Assembly (NCBI GenBank): GCA_030533445.1
Contig: JARPUW010000292.1
Coordinates: forward strand, 1-64,000
Reading direction: 5' to 3'
Length of the DNA: 64,000 bases
Source: Cyprinodon diabolis
Lineage: Eukaryota; Chordata; Actinopteri; Cyprinodontiformes; Cyprinodontidae
Part shown: one piece after another, positions 37,950 through 51,500 of the stretch
Layout: each line of letters opens with the position of its first letter
Position numbering within the stretch: the first letter of the stretch is position 1
Made by a program: the position numbers and the translations under genes
The notes under the pieces: generated by a model
The model's database searches: none
Seen by the model: only the letters and a program-made list of their open reading frames with translations
Told to the model about the DNA's origin: nothing

Positions 37950-40900
37950 TAATGGTTTGTCTGTTACAACTCCAGAGGCCAAAATGGCATTATCTCACTA
38001 TGAAAAGAGCGTTTTGGCCTCAACCATCTGATTTGAAGCTTGGAACCAAAAACATCTGCTCAAATCTACTTTATATTGTTAGTTTTCAGCTGTAGATGAT
38101 TGCCAGAAAAGATCATGGCTGTATCATTAATGGTTTGTCTGTTACAACTCCAGAGGCCAAAATGGCATTATCTCACTGTGAAAAGAGCGTTTTGGCCTCA
38201 ACTTCTGATTTGAAGCTTGGAACCAAAAACATCTGCTCAAATCTACTTTATATTGTTAGTCTTCAGCTCTAGATGATTGCCAGAAAAGATCATGGCTGTA
38301 TCATTAATGGTTTGTCTGTTACAACTCCAGAGGCCAAAATGGCATTATCTCACTGTGAAAAGAGCTTTTTGGCCTCAACTTCTGATTTGAAGCTTGGAAC
38401 CAAAAACATCTGCTCAAATCTACTTTATATTGTTAGTTTTCAGCTCTAGATGATTGCCAGAAAAGATCATGGCTGTAATATTAATGGTTTGTCTGTTACA
38501 ACTCCAGAGGCCAAAATGGCATTATCTCACTGTGAAATGAGCGTTTTGGCCTCACTTCTGATTTGAAGCTTGGAACCAAAAACACCTGCTCAAATCTACT
38601 TTATATTGTTAGTTTTCAGCTCTAGATGAATGCCAGAAAAGATCATGGCTGTATCATTAATGGTTTGTCTGTTACAACTCCAGAGGCCAAAATGGCATTA
38701 TCTCACTGTGAAAAGAGCGTTTTGGCCTCAACCATCTGATTTGACGCTTGGAACCAAAAACATCTGCTCAAATCTACTTTATATTGTTAGTTTTCAGCTC
38801 TAGATGATTGCCAGAAAAGATCATGGCTGTATCATTAATGGTTTGTCTGTTACAACTCCAGAGGCCAAAATGGCATTATCTCACTGTGAAAAGAGCGTTT
38901 TGGCCTCAACTTCTGATTTGAAGCTTGGAACCAAAAACATCTGCTCAAATCTACTTTATATTGTTAGTTTTCAGCTCTAGATGATTGCCAGAAAAGATCA
39001 TGGCTGTATCATTAATGGTTTGTCTGTTACAACTCCAGAGGCCAAAATGGCATTATCTCACTGTGAAAAGAGCGTTTTGGCCTCAACTTCTGATTTGAAG
39101 CTTGGAACCAAAAACATCTGCTCAAATCTACTTTATATTGTTAGTTTTCAGCTCTAGATGATTGCCAGAAAAGATCATGGCTGTATCATTAATGGTTTGT
39201 CTGTTACAACTCCAGAGGCCAAAATGGCATTATCTCACTGTGAAATGAGCGTTTTGGCCTCAACTTCTGATTTGAAGCTTGGAACCAAAAACATCTGCTC
39301 GAATTTACTTTATATTGTTAGTTTTCAGCTCTAGATGATTGCCAGAAAAGATCATGGCTGTATCATTAATGGTTTGTCTGTTACAACTCCAGAGGCCAAA
39401 ATGGCATTATCTCACTGTGAAAAGAGCGTTTTGGCCTCAACCATCTGATTTGAAGCTTGGAACCAAAAACATCTGCTCAAATCTACTTTATATTGTTAGT
39501 TTTCAGCTCTAGATGATTGCCAGAAAAGATCATGGCTGTATCATTAATGGTTTGTCTGTTACAACTCCAGAGGCCAAAATGGCATTATCTCACTATGAAA
39601 AGAGCGTTTTGGCCTCAACCATCTGATTTGAAGCTTGGAACCAAAAACATCTGCTCAAATCTACTTTATATTGTTAGTTTTCAGCTGTAGATGATTGCCA
39701 GAAAAGATCATGGCTGTATCATTAATGGTTTGTCTGTTACAACTCCAGAGGCCAAAATGGCATTATCTCACTGTGAAAAGAGCGTTTTGGCCTCAACTTC
39801 TGATTTGAAGCTTGGAACCAAAAACATCTGCTCAAATCTACTTTATATTGTTAGTCTTCAGCTCTAGATGATTGCCAGAAAAGATCATGGCTGTATCATT
39901 AATGGTTTGTCTGTTACAACTCCAGAGGCCAAAATGGCATTATCTCACTTTGAAAAGAGCGTTTTGGCCTCAACTTCTGATTTGAAGCTTGGAACCAAAA
40001 ACATCTGCTCAAATCTACTTTATATTGTTAGTTTTCAGCTCTAGATGATTGCCAGAAAAGATCATGGCTGTATCATTAATGGTTTGTCTGTTACAACTCC
40101 AGAGGCCAAAATGGCATTATCTCACTGTGAAAGAGCGTTTTGGCCTCAACTTCTGATTTGAAGCTTGGAACACAAAACATCTGCTCAAATCTACTTTATA
40201 TTGTTAGTTTTCAGCTCTAGATGATTGCCAGAAAAGATCATGGCTGTATCATTAATGGTTTGTCTGTTACAACTCCACAGGCCAAAATGGCATTATCTCA
40301 CTGTGAAAAGAGCGTTTTGGCCTCAACCATCTGATTTGAAGCTTGGAACCAAAAACATCTGCTCAAATCTACTTTATATTGTTAGTTTTCAGCTCTAGAT
40401 GATTGCCAGAAAAGATCATGGCTGTATCATTAATGGTTTGTCTGTTACAACTCCAGAGGCCAAAATGGCATTATCTCACTGTGAAAAGAGCGTTTTGGCC
40501 TCAACTTCTGATTTGAAGCTTGGAACCAAAAACATCTGCTCAAATCTACTTTATATTGTTAGTTTTCAGCTCTAGATGATTGCCAGAAAAGATCATGGCT
40601 GTATCATTAATGGTTTGTCTGTTACAACTCCAGAGGCCAAAATGGCATTATCTCACTGTGAAAAGAGCGTTTTGGCCTCAACTTCTGATTTGAAGCTTGG
40701 AACACAAAACATCTGCTCAAATCTACTTTATATTGTTAGTTTTCAGCTCTAGATGATTGCCAGAAAAGATCATGGCTGTATCATTAATGGTTTGTCTGTT
40801 ACAACTCCACAGGCCAAAATGGCATTATCTCACTGTGAAAAGAGCGTTTTGGCCTCAACTTCTGATTTGAAGCTTGGAACCAAAAACATCTGCTCAGATC

Positions 40901-43264
40901 TACTTTATATTGTTAGTTTTCAGCTCTAGATGATTGCCAGAAAAGATCATGGCTGTATCATTAATGGTTTGTCTGTTACAACTCCAGAGGCCAAAATGGC
41001 ATTATCTCACTGTGAAATGAGCGTTTTGGCCTCAACTTCTGATTTGAAGCTTGGAACCAAAAACATCTGCTCAAATCTACTTTATATTGTTAGTTTTAGG
41101 CTCTAGATGATTGCCAGAAAAGATCATGGCTGTACCATTAATGGTTTGTCTGTTACAACTCCAGAGGCCAAAATGGCATTATCTCACTATGAAAAGAGCG
41201 TTTTGGCCTCAACCATCTGATTTGAAGCTTGGAACCAAAAACATCTGCTCAAATCTACTTTATATTGTTAGTTTTCAGCTGTAGATGATTGCCAGAAAAG
41301 ATCATGGCTGTATCATTAATGGTTTGTCTGTTACAACTCCAGAGGCCAAAATGGCATTATCTCACTGTGAAAAGAGCGTTTTGGCCTCAACTTCTGATTT
41401 GAAGCTTGGAACCAAAAACATCTGCTCAAATCTACTTTATATTGTTAGTCTTCAGCTCTAGATGATTGCCAGAAAAGATCATGGCTGTATCATTAATGGT
41501 TTGTCTGTTACAACTCCAGAGGCCAAAATGGCATTATCTCACTGTGAAAAGAGCTTTTTGGCCTCAACTTCTGATTTGAAGCTTGGAACCAAAAACATCT
41601 GCTCAAATCTACTTTATATTGTTAGTTTTCAGCTCTAGATGATTGCCAGAAAAGATCATGGCTGTAATATTAATGGTTTGTCTGTTACAACTCCAGAGGC
41701 CAAAATGGCATTATCTCACTGTGAAATGAGCGTTTTGGCCTCACTTCTGATTTGAAGCTTGGAACCAAAAACACCTGCTCAAATCTACTTTATATTGTTA
41801 GTTTTCAGCTCTAGATGAATGCCAGAAAAGATCATGGCTGTATCATTAATGGTTTGTCTGTTACAACTCCAGAGGCCAAAATGGCATTATCTCACTGTGA
41901 AAAGAGCGTTTTGGCCTCAACCATCTGATTTGACGCTTGGAACCAAAAACATCTGCTCAAATCTACTTTATATTGTTAGTTTTCAGCTCTAGATGATTGC
42001 CAGAAAAGATCATGGCTGTATCATTAATGGTTTGTCTGTTACAACTCCAGAGGCCAAAATGGCATTATCTCACTGTGAAAAGAGCGTTTTGGCCTCAACT
42101 TCTGATTTGAAGCTTGGAACCAAAAACATCTGCTCAAATCTACTTTATATTGTTAGTTTTCAGCTCTAGATGATTGCCAGAAAAGATCATGGCTGTATCA
42201 TTAATGGTTTGTCTGTTACAACTCCAGAGGCCAAAATGGCATTATCTCACTGTGAAAAGAGCGTTTTGGCCTCAACTTCTGATTTGAAGCTTGGAACACA
42301 AAACATCTGCTCAAATCTACTTTATATTGTTAGTTTTCAGCTCTAGATGATTGCCAGAAAAGATCATGGCTGTATCATTAATGGTTTGTCTGTTACAACT
42401 CCACAGGCCAAAATGGCATTATCTCACTGTGAAAAGAGCGTTTTGGCCTCAACCATCTGATTTGAAGCTTGGAACCAAAAACATCTGCTCAAATCTACTT
42501 TATATTGTTAGTTTTCAGCTCTAGATGATTGCCAGAAAAGATCATGGCTGTATCATTAATGGTTTGTCTGTTACAACTCCAGAGGCCAAAATGGCATTAT
42601 CTCACTGTGAAAAGAGCGTTTTGGCCTCAACTTCTGATTTGAAGCTTGGAACCAAAAACATCTGCTCAAATCTACTTTATATTGTTAGTTTTCAGCTCTA
42701 GATGATTGCCAGAAAAGATCATGGCTGTATCATTAATGGTTTGTCTGTTACAACTCCAGAGGCCAAAATGGCATTATCTCACTGTGAAAAGAGCGTTTTG
42801 GCCTCAACTTCTGATTTGAAGCTTGGAACACAAAACATCTGCTCAAATCTACTTTATATTGTTAGTTTTCAGCTCTAGATGATTGCCAGAAAAGATCATG
42901 GCTGTATCATTAATGGTTTGTCTGTTACAACTCCACAGGCCAAAATGGCATTATCTCACTGTGAAAAGAGCGTTTTGGCCTCAACTTCTGATTTGAAGCT
43001 TGGAACCAAAAACATCTGCTCAGATCTACTTTATATTGTTAGTTTTCAGCTCTAGATGATTGCCAGAAAAGATCATGGCTGTATCATTAATGGTTTGTCT
43101 GTTACAACTCCAGAGGCCAAAATGGCATTATCTCACTGTGAAATGAGCGTTTTGGCCTCAACTTCTGATTTGAAGCTTGGAACCAAAAACATCTGCTCAA
43201 ATCTACTTTATATTGTTAGTTTTAGGCTCTAGATGATTGCCAGAAAAGATCATGGCTGTACCAT
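37950..43264 (+). repeat. 30-monomer HOR, copy 1 (5,315 bp: 18-mer + 12-mer)
   Basis: Bipartite unit. The 18-mer (37,950-41,138, 3,189 bp) runs m1 G51A/cagctgtag; m2 T134C; m3 G62T (agctttttg) ending gtaatatt; m4 a 176-bp A57T unit with T105C; m5 178-bp with A87C (HindIII lost); m6, m7 plain; m8 A57T with A112G/C116T; m9 178-bp; m10 like m1; m11 like m2; m12 G51T; m13 176-bp with C97A/A98C; m14 G26C 178-bp; m15; m16 C97A/A98C; m17 G26C/A113G; m18 A57T/tttaggctc, ending gtaccatt. The 12-mer (41,139-43,264, 2,126 bp) is m1-m6, an m7/m13 hybrid, then m14-m18. Confidence 0.95.
41139..43264 (+). repeat. 12-mer sub-block with m7/m13 hybrid joint
   Basis: This is the first 12-mer. Its seventh unit (starting about 42,202) has an intact gaaaagagc like m7 and C97A/A98C (aacacaaaac) like m13, so the exchange point lies between unit positions of about 58 and 97. 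The result lacks six units relative to the 18-mer (3,189 - 2,126 = 1,063 bp). Identical hybrids occur in the 12-mers at 46,454 and 51,769, so it formed once and was then amplified as part of the 30-mer. Confidence 0.88.
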
Positions 43265-46200
43265 TAATGGTTTGTCTGTTACAACTCCAGAGGCCAAAAT
43301 GGCATTATCTCACTATGAAAAGAGCGTTTTGGCCTCAACCATCTGATTTGAAGCTTGGAACCAAAAACATCTGCTCAAATCTACTTTATATTGTTAGTTT
43401 TCAGCTGTAGATGATTGCCAGAAAAGATCATGGCTGTATCATTAATGGTTTGTCTGTTACAACTCCAGAGGCCAAAATGGCATTATCTCACTGTGAAAAG
43501 AGCGTTTTGGCCTCAACTTCTGATTTGAAGCTTGGAACCAAAAACATCTGCTCAAATCTACTTTATATTGTTAGTCTTCAGCTCTAGATGATTGCCAGAA
43601 AAGATCATGGCTGTATCATTAATGGTTTGTCTGTTACAACTCCAGAGGCCAAAATGGCATTATCTCACTGTGAAAAGAGCTTTTTGGCCTCAACTTCTGA
43701 TTTGAAGCTTGGAACCAAAAACATCTGCTCAAATCTACTTTATATTGTTAGTTTTCAGCTCTAGATGATTGCCAGAAAAGATCATGGCTGTAATATTAAT
43801 GGTTTGTCTGTTACAACTCCAGAGGCCAAAATGGCATTATCTCACTGTGAAATGAGCGTTTTGGCCTCACTTCTGATTTGAAGCTTGGAACCAAAAACAC
43901 CTGCTCAAATCTACTTTATATTGTTAGTTTTCAGCTCTAGATGAATGCCAGAAAAGATCATGGCTGTATCATTAATGGTTTGTCTGTTACAACTCCAGAG
44001 GCCAAAATGGCATTATCTCACTGTGAAAAGAGCGTTTTGGCCTCAACCATCTGATTTGACGCTTGGAACCAAAAACATCTGCTCAAATCTACTTTATATT
44101 GTTAGTTTTCAGCTCTAGATGATTGCCAGAAAAGATCATGGCTGTATCATTAATGGTTTGTCTGTTACAACTCCAGAGGCCAAAATGGCATTATCTCACT
44201 GTGAAAAGAGCGTTTTGGCCTCAACTTCTGATTTGAAGCTTGGAACCAAAAACATCTGCTCAAATCTACTTTATATTGTTAGTTTTCAGCTCTAGATGAT
44301 TGCCAGAAAAGATCATGGCTGTATCATTAATGGTTTGTCTGTTACAACTCCAGAGGCCAAAATGGCATTATCTCACTGTGAAAAGAGCGTTTTGGCCTCA
44401 ACTTCTGATTTGAAGCTTGGAACCAAAAACATCTGCTCAAATCTACTTTATATTGTTAGTTTTCAGCTCTAGATGATTGCCAGAAAAGATCATGGCTGTA
44501 TCATTAATGGTTTGTCTGTTACAACTCCAGAGGCCAAAATGGCATTATCTCACTGTGAAATGAGCGTTTTGGCCTCAACTTCTGATTTGAAGCTTGGAAC
44601 CAAAAACATCTGCTCGAATTTACTTTATATTGTTAGTTTTCAGCTCTAGATGATTGCCAGAAAAGATCATGGCTGTATCATTAATGGTTTGTCTGTTACA
44701 ACTCCAGAGGCCAAAATGGCATTATCTCACTGTGAAAAGAGCGTTTTGGCCTCAACCATCTGATTTGAAGCTTGGAACCAAAAACATCTGCTCAAATCTA
44801 CTTTATATTGTTAGTTTTCAGCTCTAGATGATTGCCAGAAAAGATCATGGCTGTATCATTAATGGTTTGTCTGTTACAACTCCAGAGGCCAAAATGGCAT
44901 TATCTCACTATGAAAAGAGCGTTTTGGCCTCAACCATCTGATTTGAAGCTTGGAACCAAAAACATCTGCTCAAATCTACTTTATATTGTTAGTTTTCAGC
45001 TGTAGATGATTGCCAGAAAAGATCATGGCTGTATCATTAATGGTTTGTCTGTTACAACTCCAGAGGCCAAAATGGCATTATCTCACTGTGAAAAGAGCGT
45101 TTTGGCCTCAACTTCTGATTTGAAGCTTGGAACCAAAAACATCTGCTCAAATCTACTTTATATTGTTAGTCTTCAGCTCTAGATGATTGCCAGAAAAGAT
45201 CATGGCTGTATCATTAATGGTTTGTCTGTTACAACTCCAGAGGCCAAAATGGCATTATCTCACTTTGAAAAGAGCGTTTTGGCCTCAACTTCTGATTTGA
45301 AGCTTGGAACCAAAAACATCTGCTCAAATCTACTTTATATTGTTAGTTTTCAGCTCTAGATGATTGCCAGAAAAGATCATGGCTGTATCATTAATGGTTT
45401 GTCTGTTACAACTCCAGAGGCCAAAATGGCATTATCTCACTGTGAAAGAGCGTTTTGGCCTCAACTTCTGATTTGAAGCTTGGAACACAAAACATCTGCT
45501 CAAATCTACTTTATATTGTTAGTTTTCAGCTCTAGATGATTGCCAGAAAAGATCATGGCTGTATCATTAATGGTTTGTCTGTTACAACTCCACAGGCCAA
45601 AATGGCATTATCTCACTGTGAAAAGAGCGTTTTGGCCTCAACCATCTGATTTGAAGCTTGGAACCAAAAACATCTGCTCAAATCTACTTTATATTGTTAG
45701 TTTTCAGCTCTAGATGATTGCCAGAAAAGATCATGGCTGTATCATTAATGGTTTGTCTGTTACAACTCCAGAGGCCAAAATGGCATTATCTCACTGTGAA
45801 AAGAGCGTTTTGGCCTCAACTTCTGATTTGAAGCTTGGAACCAAAAACATCTGCTCAAATCTACTTTATATTGTTAGTTTTCAGCTCTAGATGATTGCCA
45901 GAAAAGATCATGGCTGTATCATTAATGGTTTGTCTGTTACAACTCCAGAGGCCAAAATGGCATTATCTCACTGTGAAAAGAGCGTTTTGGCCTCAACTTC
46001 TGATTTGAAGCTTGGAACACAAAACATCTGCTCAAATCTACTTTATATTGTTAGTTTTCAGCTCTAGATGATTGCCAGAAAAGATCATGGCTGTATCATT
46101 AATGGTTTGTCTGTTACAACTCCACAGGCCAAAATGGCATTATCTCACTGTGAAAAGAGCGTTTTGGCCTCAACTTCTGATTTGAAGCTTGGAACCAAAA

Positions 46201-48579
46201 ACATCTGCTCAGATCTACTTTATATTGTTAGTTTTCAGCTCTAGATGATTGCCAGAAAAGATCATGGCTGTATCATTAATGGTTTGTCTGTTACAACTCC
46301 AGAGGCCAAAATGGCATTATCTCACTGTGAAATGAGCGTTTTGGCCTCAACTTCTGATTTGAAGCTTGGAACCAAAAACATCTGCTCAAATCTACTTTAT
46401 ATTGTTAGTTTTAGGCTCTAGATGATTGCCAGAAAAGATCATGGCTGTACCATTAATGGTTTGTCTGTTACAACTCCAGAGGCCAAAATGGCATTATCTC
46501 ACTATGAAAAGAGCGTTTTGGCCTCAACCATCTGATTTGAAGCTTGGAACCAAAAACATCTGCTCAAATCTACTTTATATTGTTAGTTTTCAGCTGTAGA
46601 TGATTGCCAGAAAAGATCATGGCTGTATCATTAATGGTTTGTCTGTTACAACTCCAGAGGCCAAAATGGCATTATCTCACTGTGAAAAGAGCGTTTTGGC
46701 CTCAACTTCTGATTTGAAGCTTGGAACCAAAAACATCTGCTCAAATCTACTTTATATTGTTAGTCTTCAGCTCTAGATGATTGCCAGAAAAGATCATGGC
46801 TGTATCATTAATGGTTTGTCTGTTACAACTCCAGAGGCCAAAATGGCATTATCTCACTGTGAAAAGAGCTTTTTGGCCTCAACTTCTGATTTGAAGCTTG
46901 GAACCAAAAACATCTGCTCAAATCTACTTTATATTGTTAGTTTTCAGCTCTAGATGATTGCCAGAAAAGATCATGGCTGTAATATTAATGGTTTGTCTGT
47001 TACAACTCCAGAGGCCAAAATGGCATTATCTCACTGTGAAATGAGCGTTTTGGCCTCACTTCTGATTTGAAGCTTGGAACCAAAAACACCTGCTCAAATC
47101 TACTTTATATTGTTAGTTTTCAGCTCTAGATGAATGCCAGAAAAGATCATGGCTGTATCATTAATGGTTTGTCTGTTACAACTCCAGAGGCCAAAATGGC
47201 ATTATCTCACTGTGAAAAGAGCGTTTTGGCCTCAACCATCTGATTTGACGCTTGGAACCAAAAACATCTGCTCAAATCTACTTTATATTGTTAGTTTTCA
47301 GCTCTAGATGATTGCCAGAAAAGATCATGGCTGTATCATTAATGGTTTGTCTGTTACAACTCCAGAGGCCAAAATGGCATTATCTCACTGTGAAAAGAGC
47401 GTTTTGGCCTCAACTTCTGATTTGAAGCTTGGAACCAAAAACATCTGCTCAAATCTACTTTATATTGTTAGTTTTCAGCTCTAGATGATTGCCAGAAAAG
47501 ATCATGGCTGTATCATTAATGGTTTGTCTGTTACAACTCCAGAGGCCAAAATGGCATTATCTCACTGTGAAAAGAGCGTTTTGGCCTCAACTTCTGATTT
47601 GAAGCTTGGAACACAAAACATCTGCTCAAATCTACTTTATATTGTTAGTTTTCAGCTCTAGATGATTGCCAGAAAAGATCATGGCTGTATCATTAATGGT
47701 TTGTCTGTTACAACTCCACAGGCCAAAATGGCATTATCTCACTGTGAAAAGAGCGTTTTGGCCTCAACCATCTGATTTGAAGCTTGGAACCAAAAACATC
47801 TGCTCAAATCTACTTTATATTGTTAGTTTTCAGCTCTAGATGATTGCCAGAAAAGATCATGGCTGTATCATTAATGGTTTGTCTGTTACAACTCCAGAGG
47901 CCAAAATGGCATTATCTCACTGTGAAAAGAGCGTTTTGGCCTCAACTTCTGATTTGAAGCTTGGAACCAAAAACATCTGCTCAAATCTACTTTATATTGT
48001 TAGTTTTCAGCTCTAGATGATTGCCAGAAAAGATCATGGCTGTATCATTAATGGTTTGTCTGTTACAACTCCAGAGGCCAAAATGGCATTATCTCACTGT
48101 GAAAAGAGCGTTTTGGCCTCAACTTCTGATTTGAAGCTTGGAACACAAAACATCTGCTCAAATCTACTTTATATTGTTAGTTTTCAGCTCTAGATGATTG
48201 CCAGAAAAGATCATGGCTGTATCATTAATGGTTTGTCTGTTACAACTCCACAGGCCAAAATGGCATTATCTCACTGTGAAAAGAGCGTTTTGGCCTCAAC
48301 TTCTGATTTGAAGCTTGGAACCAAAAACATCTGCTCAGATCTACTTTATATTGTTAGTTTTCAGCTCTAGATGATTGCCAGAAAAGATCATGGCTGTATC
48401 ATTAATGGTTTGTCTGTTACAACTCCAGAGGCCAAAATGGCATTATCTCACTGTGAAATGAGCGTTTTGGCCTCAACTTCTGATTTGAAGCTTGGAACCA
48501 AAAACATCTGCTCAAATCTACTTTATATTGTTAGTTTTAGGCTCTAGATGATTGCCAGAAAAGATCATGGCTGTACCAT
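43265..48579 (+). repeat. 30-monomer HOR, copy 2 (5,315 bp)
   Basis: Same 18 + 12 unit order as copy 1; every marker I followed recurs exactly 5,315 bp later (for example A112G at 39,301 and 44,616, gtaccatt at 37,941 and 43,256). The 18-mer is 43,265-46,453 and the 12-mer is 46,454-48,579. I saw no private substitution in this copy, though I did not compare it base by base throughout. Confidence 0.94.
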
Positions 48580-51500
48580 TAATGGTTTGTCTGTTACAAC
48601 TCCAGAGGCCAAAATGGCATTATCTCACTATGAAAAGAGCGTTTTGGCCTCAACCATCTGATTTGAAGCTTGGAACCAAAAACATCTGCTCAAATCTACT
48701 TTATATTGTTAGTTTTCAGCTGTAGATGATTGCCAGAAAAGATCATGGCTGTATCATTAATGGTTTGTCTGTTACAACTCCAGAGGCCAAAATGGCATTA
48801 TCTCACTGTGAAAAGAGCGTTTTGGCCTCAACTTCTGATTTGAAGCTTGGAACCAAAAACATCTGCTCAAATCTACTTTATATTGTTAGTCTTCAGCTCT
48901 AGATGATTGCCAGAAAAGATCATGGCTGTATCATTAATGGTTTGTCTGTTACAACTCCAGAGGCCAAAATGGCATTATCTCACTGTGAAAAGAGCTTTTT
49001 GGCCTCAACTTCTGATTTGAAGCTTGGAACCAAAAACATCTGCTCAAATCTACTTTATATTGTTAGTTTTCAGCTCTAGATGATTGCCAGAAAAGATCAT
49101 GGCTGTAATATTAATGGTTTGTCTGTTACAACTCCAGAGGCCAAAATGGCATTATCTCACTGTGAAATGAGCGTTTTGGCCTCACTTCTGATTTGAAGCT
49201 TGGAACCAAAAACACCTGCTCAAATCTACTTTATATTGTTAGTTTTCAGCTCTAGATGAATGCCAGAAAAGATCATGGCTGTATCATTAATGGTTTGTCT
49301 GTTACAACTCCAGAGGCCAAAATGGCATTATCTCACTGTGAAAAGAGCGTTTTGGCCTCAACCATCTGATTTGACGCTTGGAACCAAAAACATCTGCTCA
49401 AATCTACTTTATATTGTTAGTTTTCAGCTCTAGATGATTGCCAGAAAAGATCATGGCTGTATCATTAATGGTTTGTCTGTTACAACTCCAGAGGCCAAAA
49501 TGGCATTATCTCACTGTGAAAAGAGCGTTTTGGCCTCAACTTCTGATTTGAAGCTTGGAACCAAAAACATCTGCTCAAATCTACTTTATATTGTTAGTTT
49601 TCAGCTCTAGATGATTGCCAGAAAAGATCATGGCTGTATCATTAATGGTTTGTCTGTTACAACTCCAGAGGCCAAAATGGCATTATCTCACTGTGAAAAG
49701 AGCGTTTTGGCCTCAACTTCTGATTTGAAGCTTGGAACCAAAAACATCTGCTCAAATCTACTTTATATTGTTAGTTTTCAGCTCTAGATGATTGCCAGAA
49801 AAGATCATGGCTGTATCATTAATGGTTTGTCTGTTACAACTCCAGAGGCCAAAATGGCATTATCTCACTGTGAAATGAGCGTTTTGGCCTCAACTTCTGA
49901 TTTGAAGCTTGGAACCAAAAACATCTGCTCGAATTTACTTTATATTGTTAGTTTTCAGCTCTAGATGATTGCCAGAAAAGATCATGGCTGTATCATTAAT
50001 GGTTTGTCTGTTACAACTCCAGAGGCCAAAATGGCATTATCTCACTGTGAAAAGAGCGTTTTGGCCTCAACCATCTGATTTGAAGCTTGGAACCAAAAAC
50101 ATCTGCTCAAATCTACTTTATATTGTTAGTTTTCAGCTCTAGATGATTGCCAGAAAAGATCATGGCTGTATCATTAATGGTTTGTCTGTTACAACTCCAG
50201 AGGCCAAAATGGCATTATCTCACTATGAAAAGAGCGTTTTGGCCTCAACCATCTGATTTGAAGCTTGGAACCAAAAACATCTGCTCAAATCTACTTTATA
50301 TTGTTAGTTTTCAGCTGTAGATGATTGCCAGAAAAGATCATGGCTGTATCATTAATGGTTTGTCTGTTACAACTCCAGAGGCCAAAATGGCATTATCTCA
50401 CTGTGAAAAGAGCGTTTTGGCCTCAACTTCTGATTTGAAGCTTGGAACCAAAAACATCTGCTCAAATCTACTTTATATTGTTAGTCTTCAGCTCTAGATG
50501 ATTGCCAGAAAAGATCATGGCTGTATCATTAATGGTTTGTCTGTTACAACTCCAGAGGCCAAAATGGCATTATCTCACTTTGAAAAGAGCGTTTTGGCCT
50601 CAACTTCTGATTTGAAGCTTGGAACCAAAAACATCTGCTCAAATCTACTTTATATTGTTAGTTTTCAGCTCTAGATGATTGCCAGAAAAGATCATGGCTG
50701 TATCATTAATGGTTTGTCTGTTACAACTCCAGAGGCCAAAATGGCATTATCTCACTGTGAAAGAGCGTTTTGGCCTCAACTTCTGATTTGAAGCTTGGAA
50801 CACAAAACATCTGCTCAAATCTACTTTATATTGTTAGTTTTCAGCTCTAGATGATTGCCAGAAAAGATCATGGCTGTATCATTAATGGTTTGTCTGTTAC
50901 AACTCCACAGGCCAAAATGGCATTATCTCACTGTGAAAAGAGCGTTTTGGCCTCAACCATCTGATTTGAAGCTTGGAACCAAAAACATCTGCTCAAATCT
51001 ACTTTATATTGTTAGTTTTCAGCTCTAGATGATTGCCAGAAAAGATCATGGCTGTATCATTAATGGTTTGTCTGTTACAACTCCAGAGGCCAAAATGGCA
51101 TTATCTCACTGTGAAAAGAGCGTTTTGGCCTCAACTTCTGATTTGAAGCTTGGAACCAAAAACATCTGCTCAAATCTACTTTATATTGTTAGTTTTCAGC
51201 TCTAGATGATTGCCAGAAAAGATCATGGCTGTATCATTAATGGTTTGTCTGTTACAACTCCAGAGGCCAAAATGGCATTATCTCACTGTGAAAAGAGCGT
51301 TTTGGCCTCAACTTCTGATTTGAAGCTTGGAACACAAAACATCTGCTCAAATCTACTTTATATTGTTAGTTTTCAGCTCTAGATGATTGCCAGAAAAGAT
51401 CATGGCTGTATCATTAATGGTTTGTCTGTTACAACTCCACAGGCCAAAATGGCATTATCTCACTGTGAAAAGAGCGTTTTGGCCTCAACTTCTGATTTGA

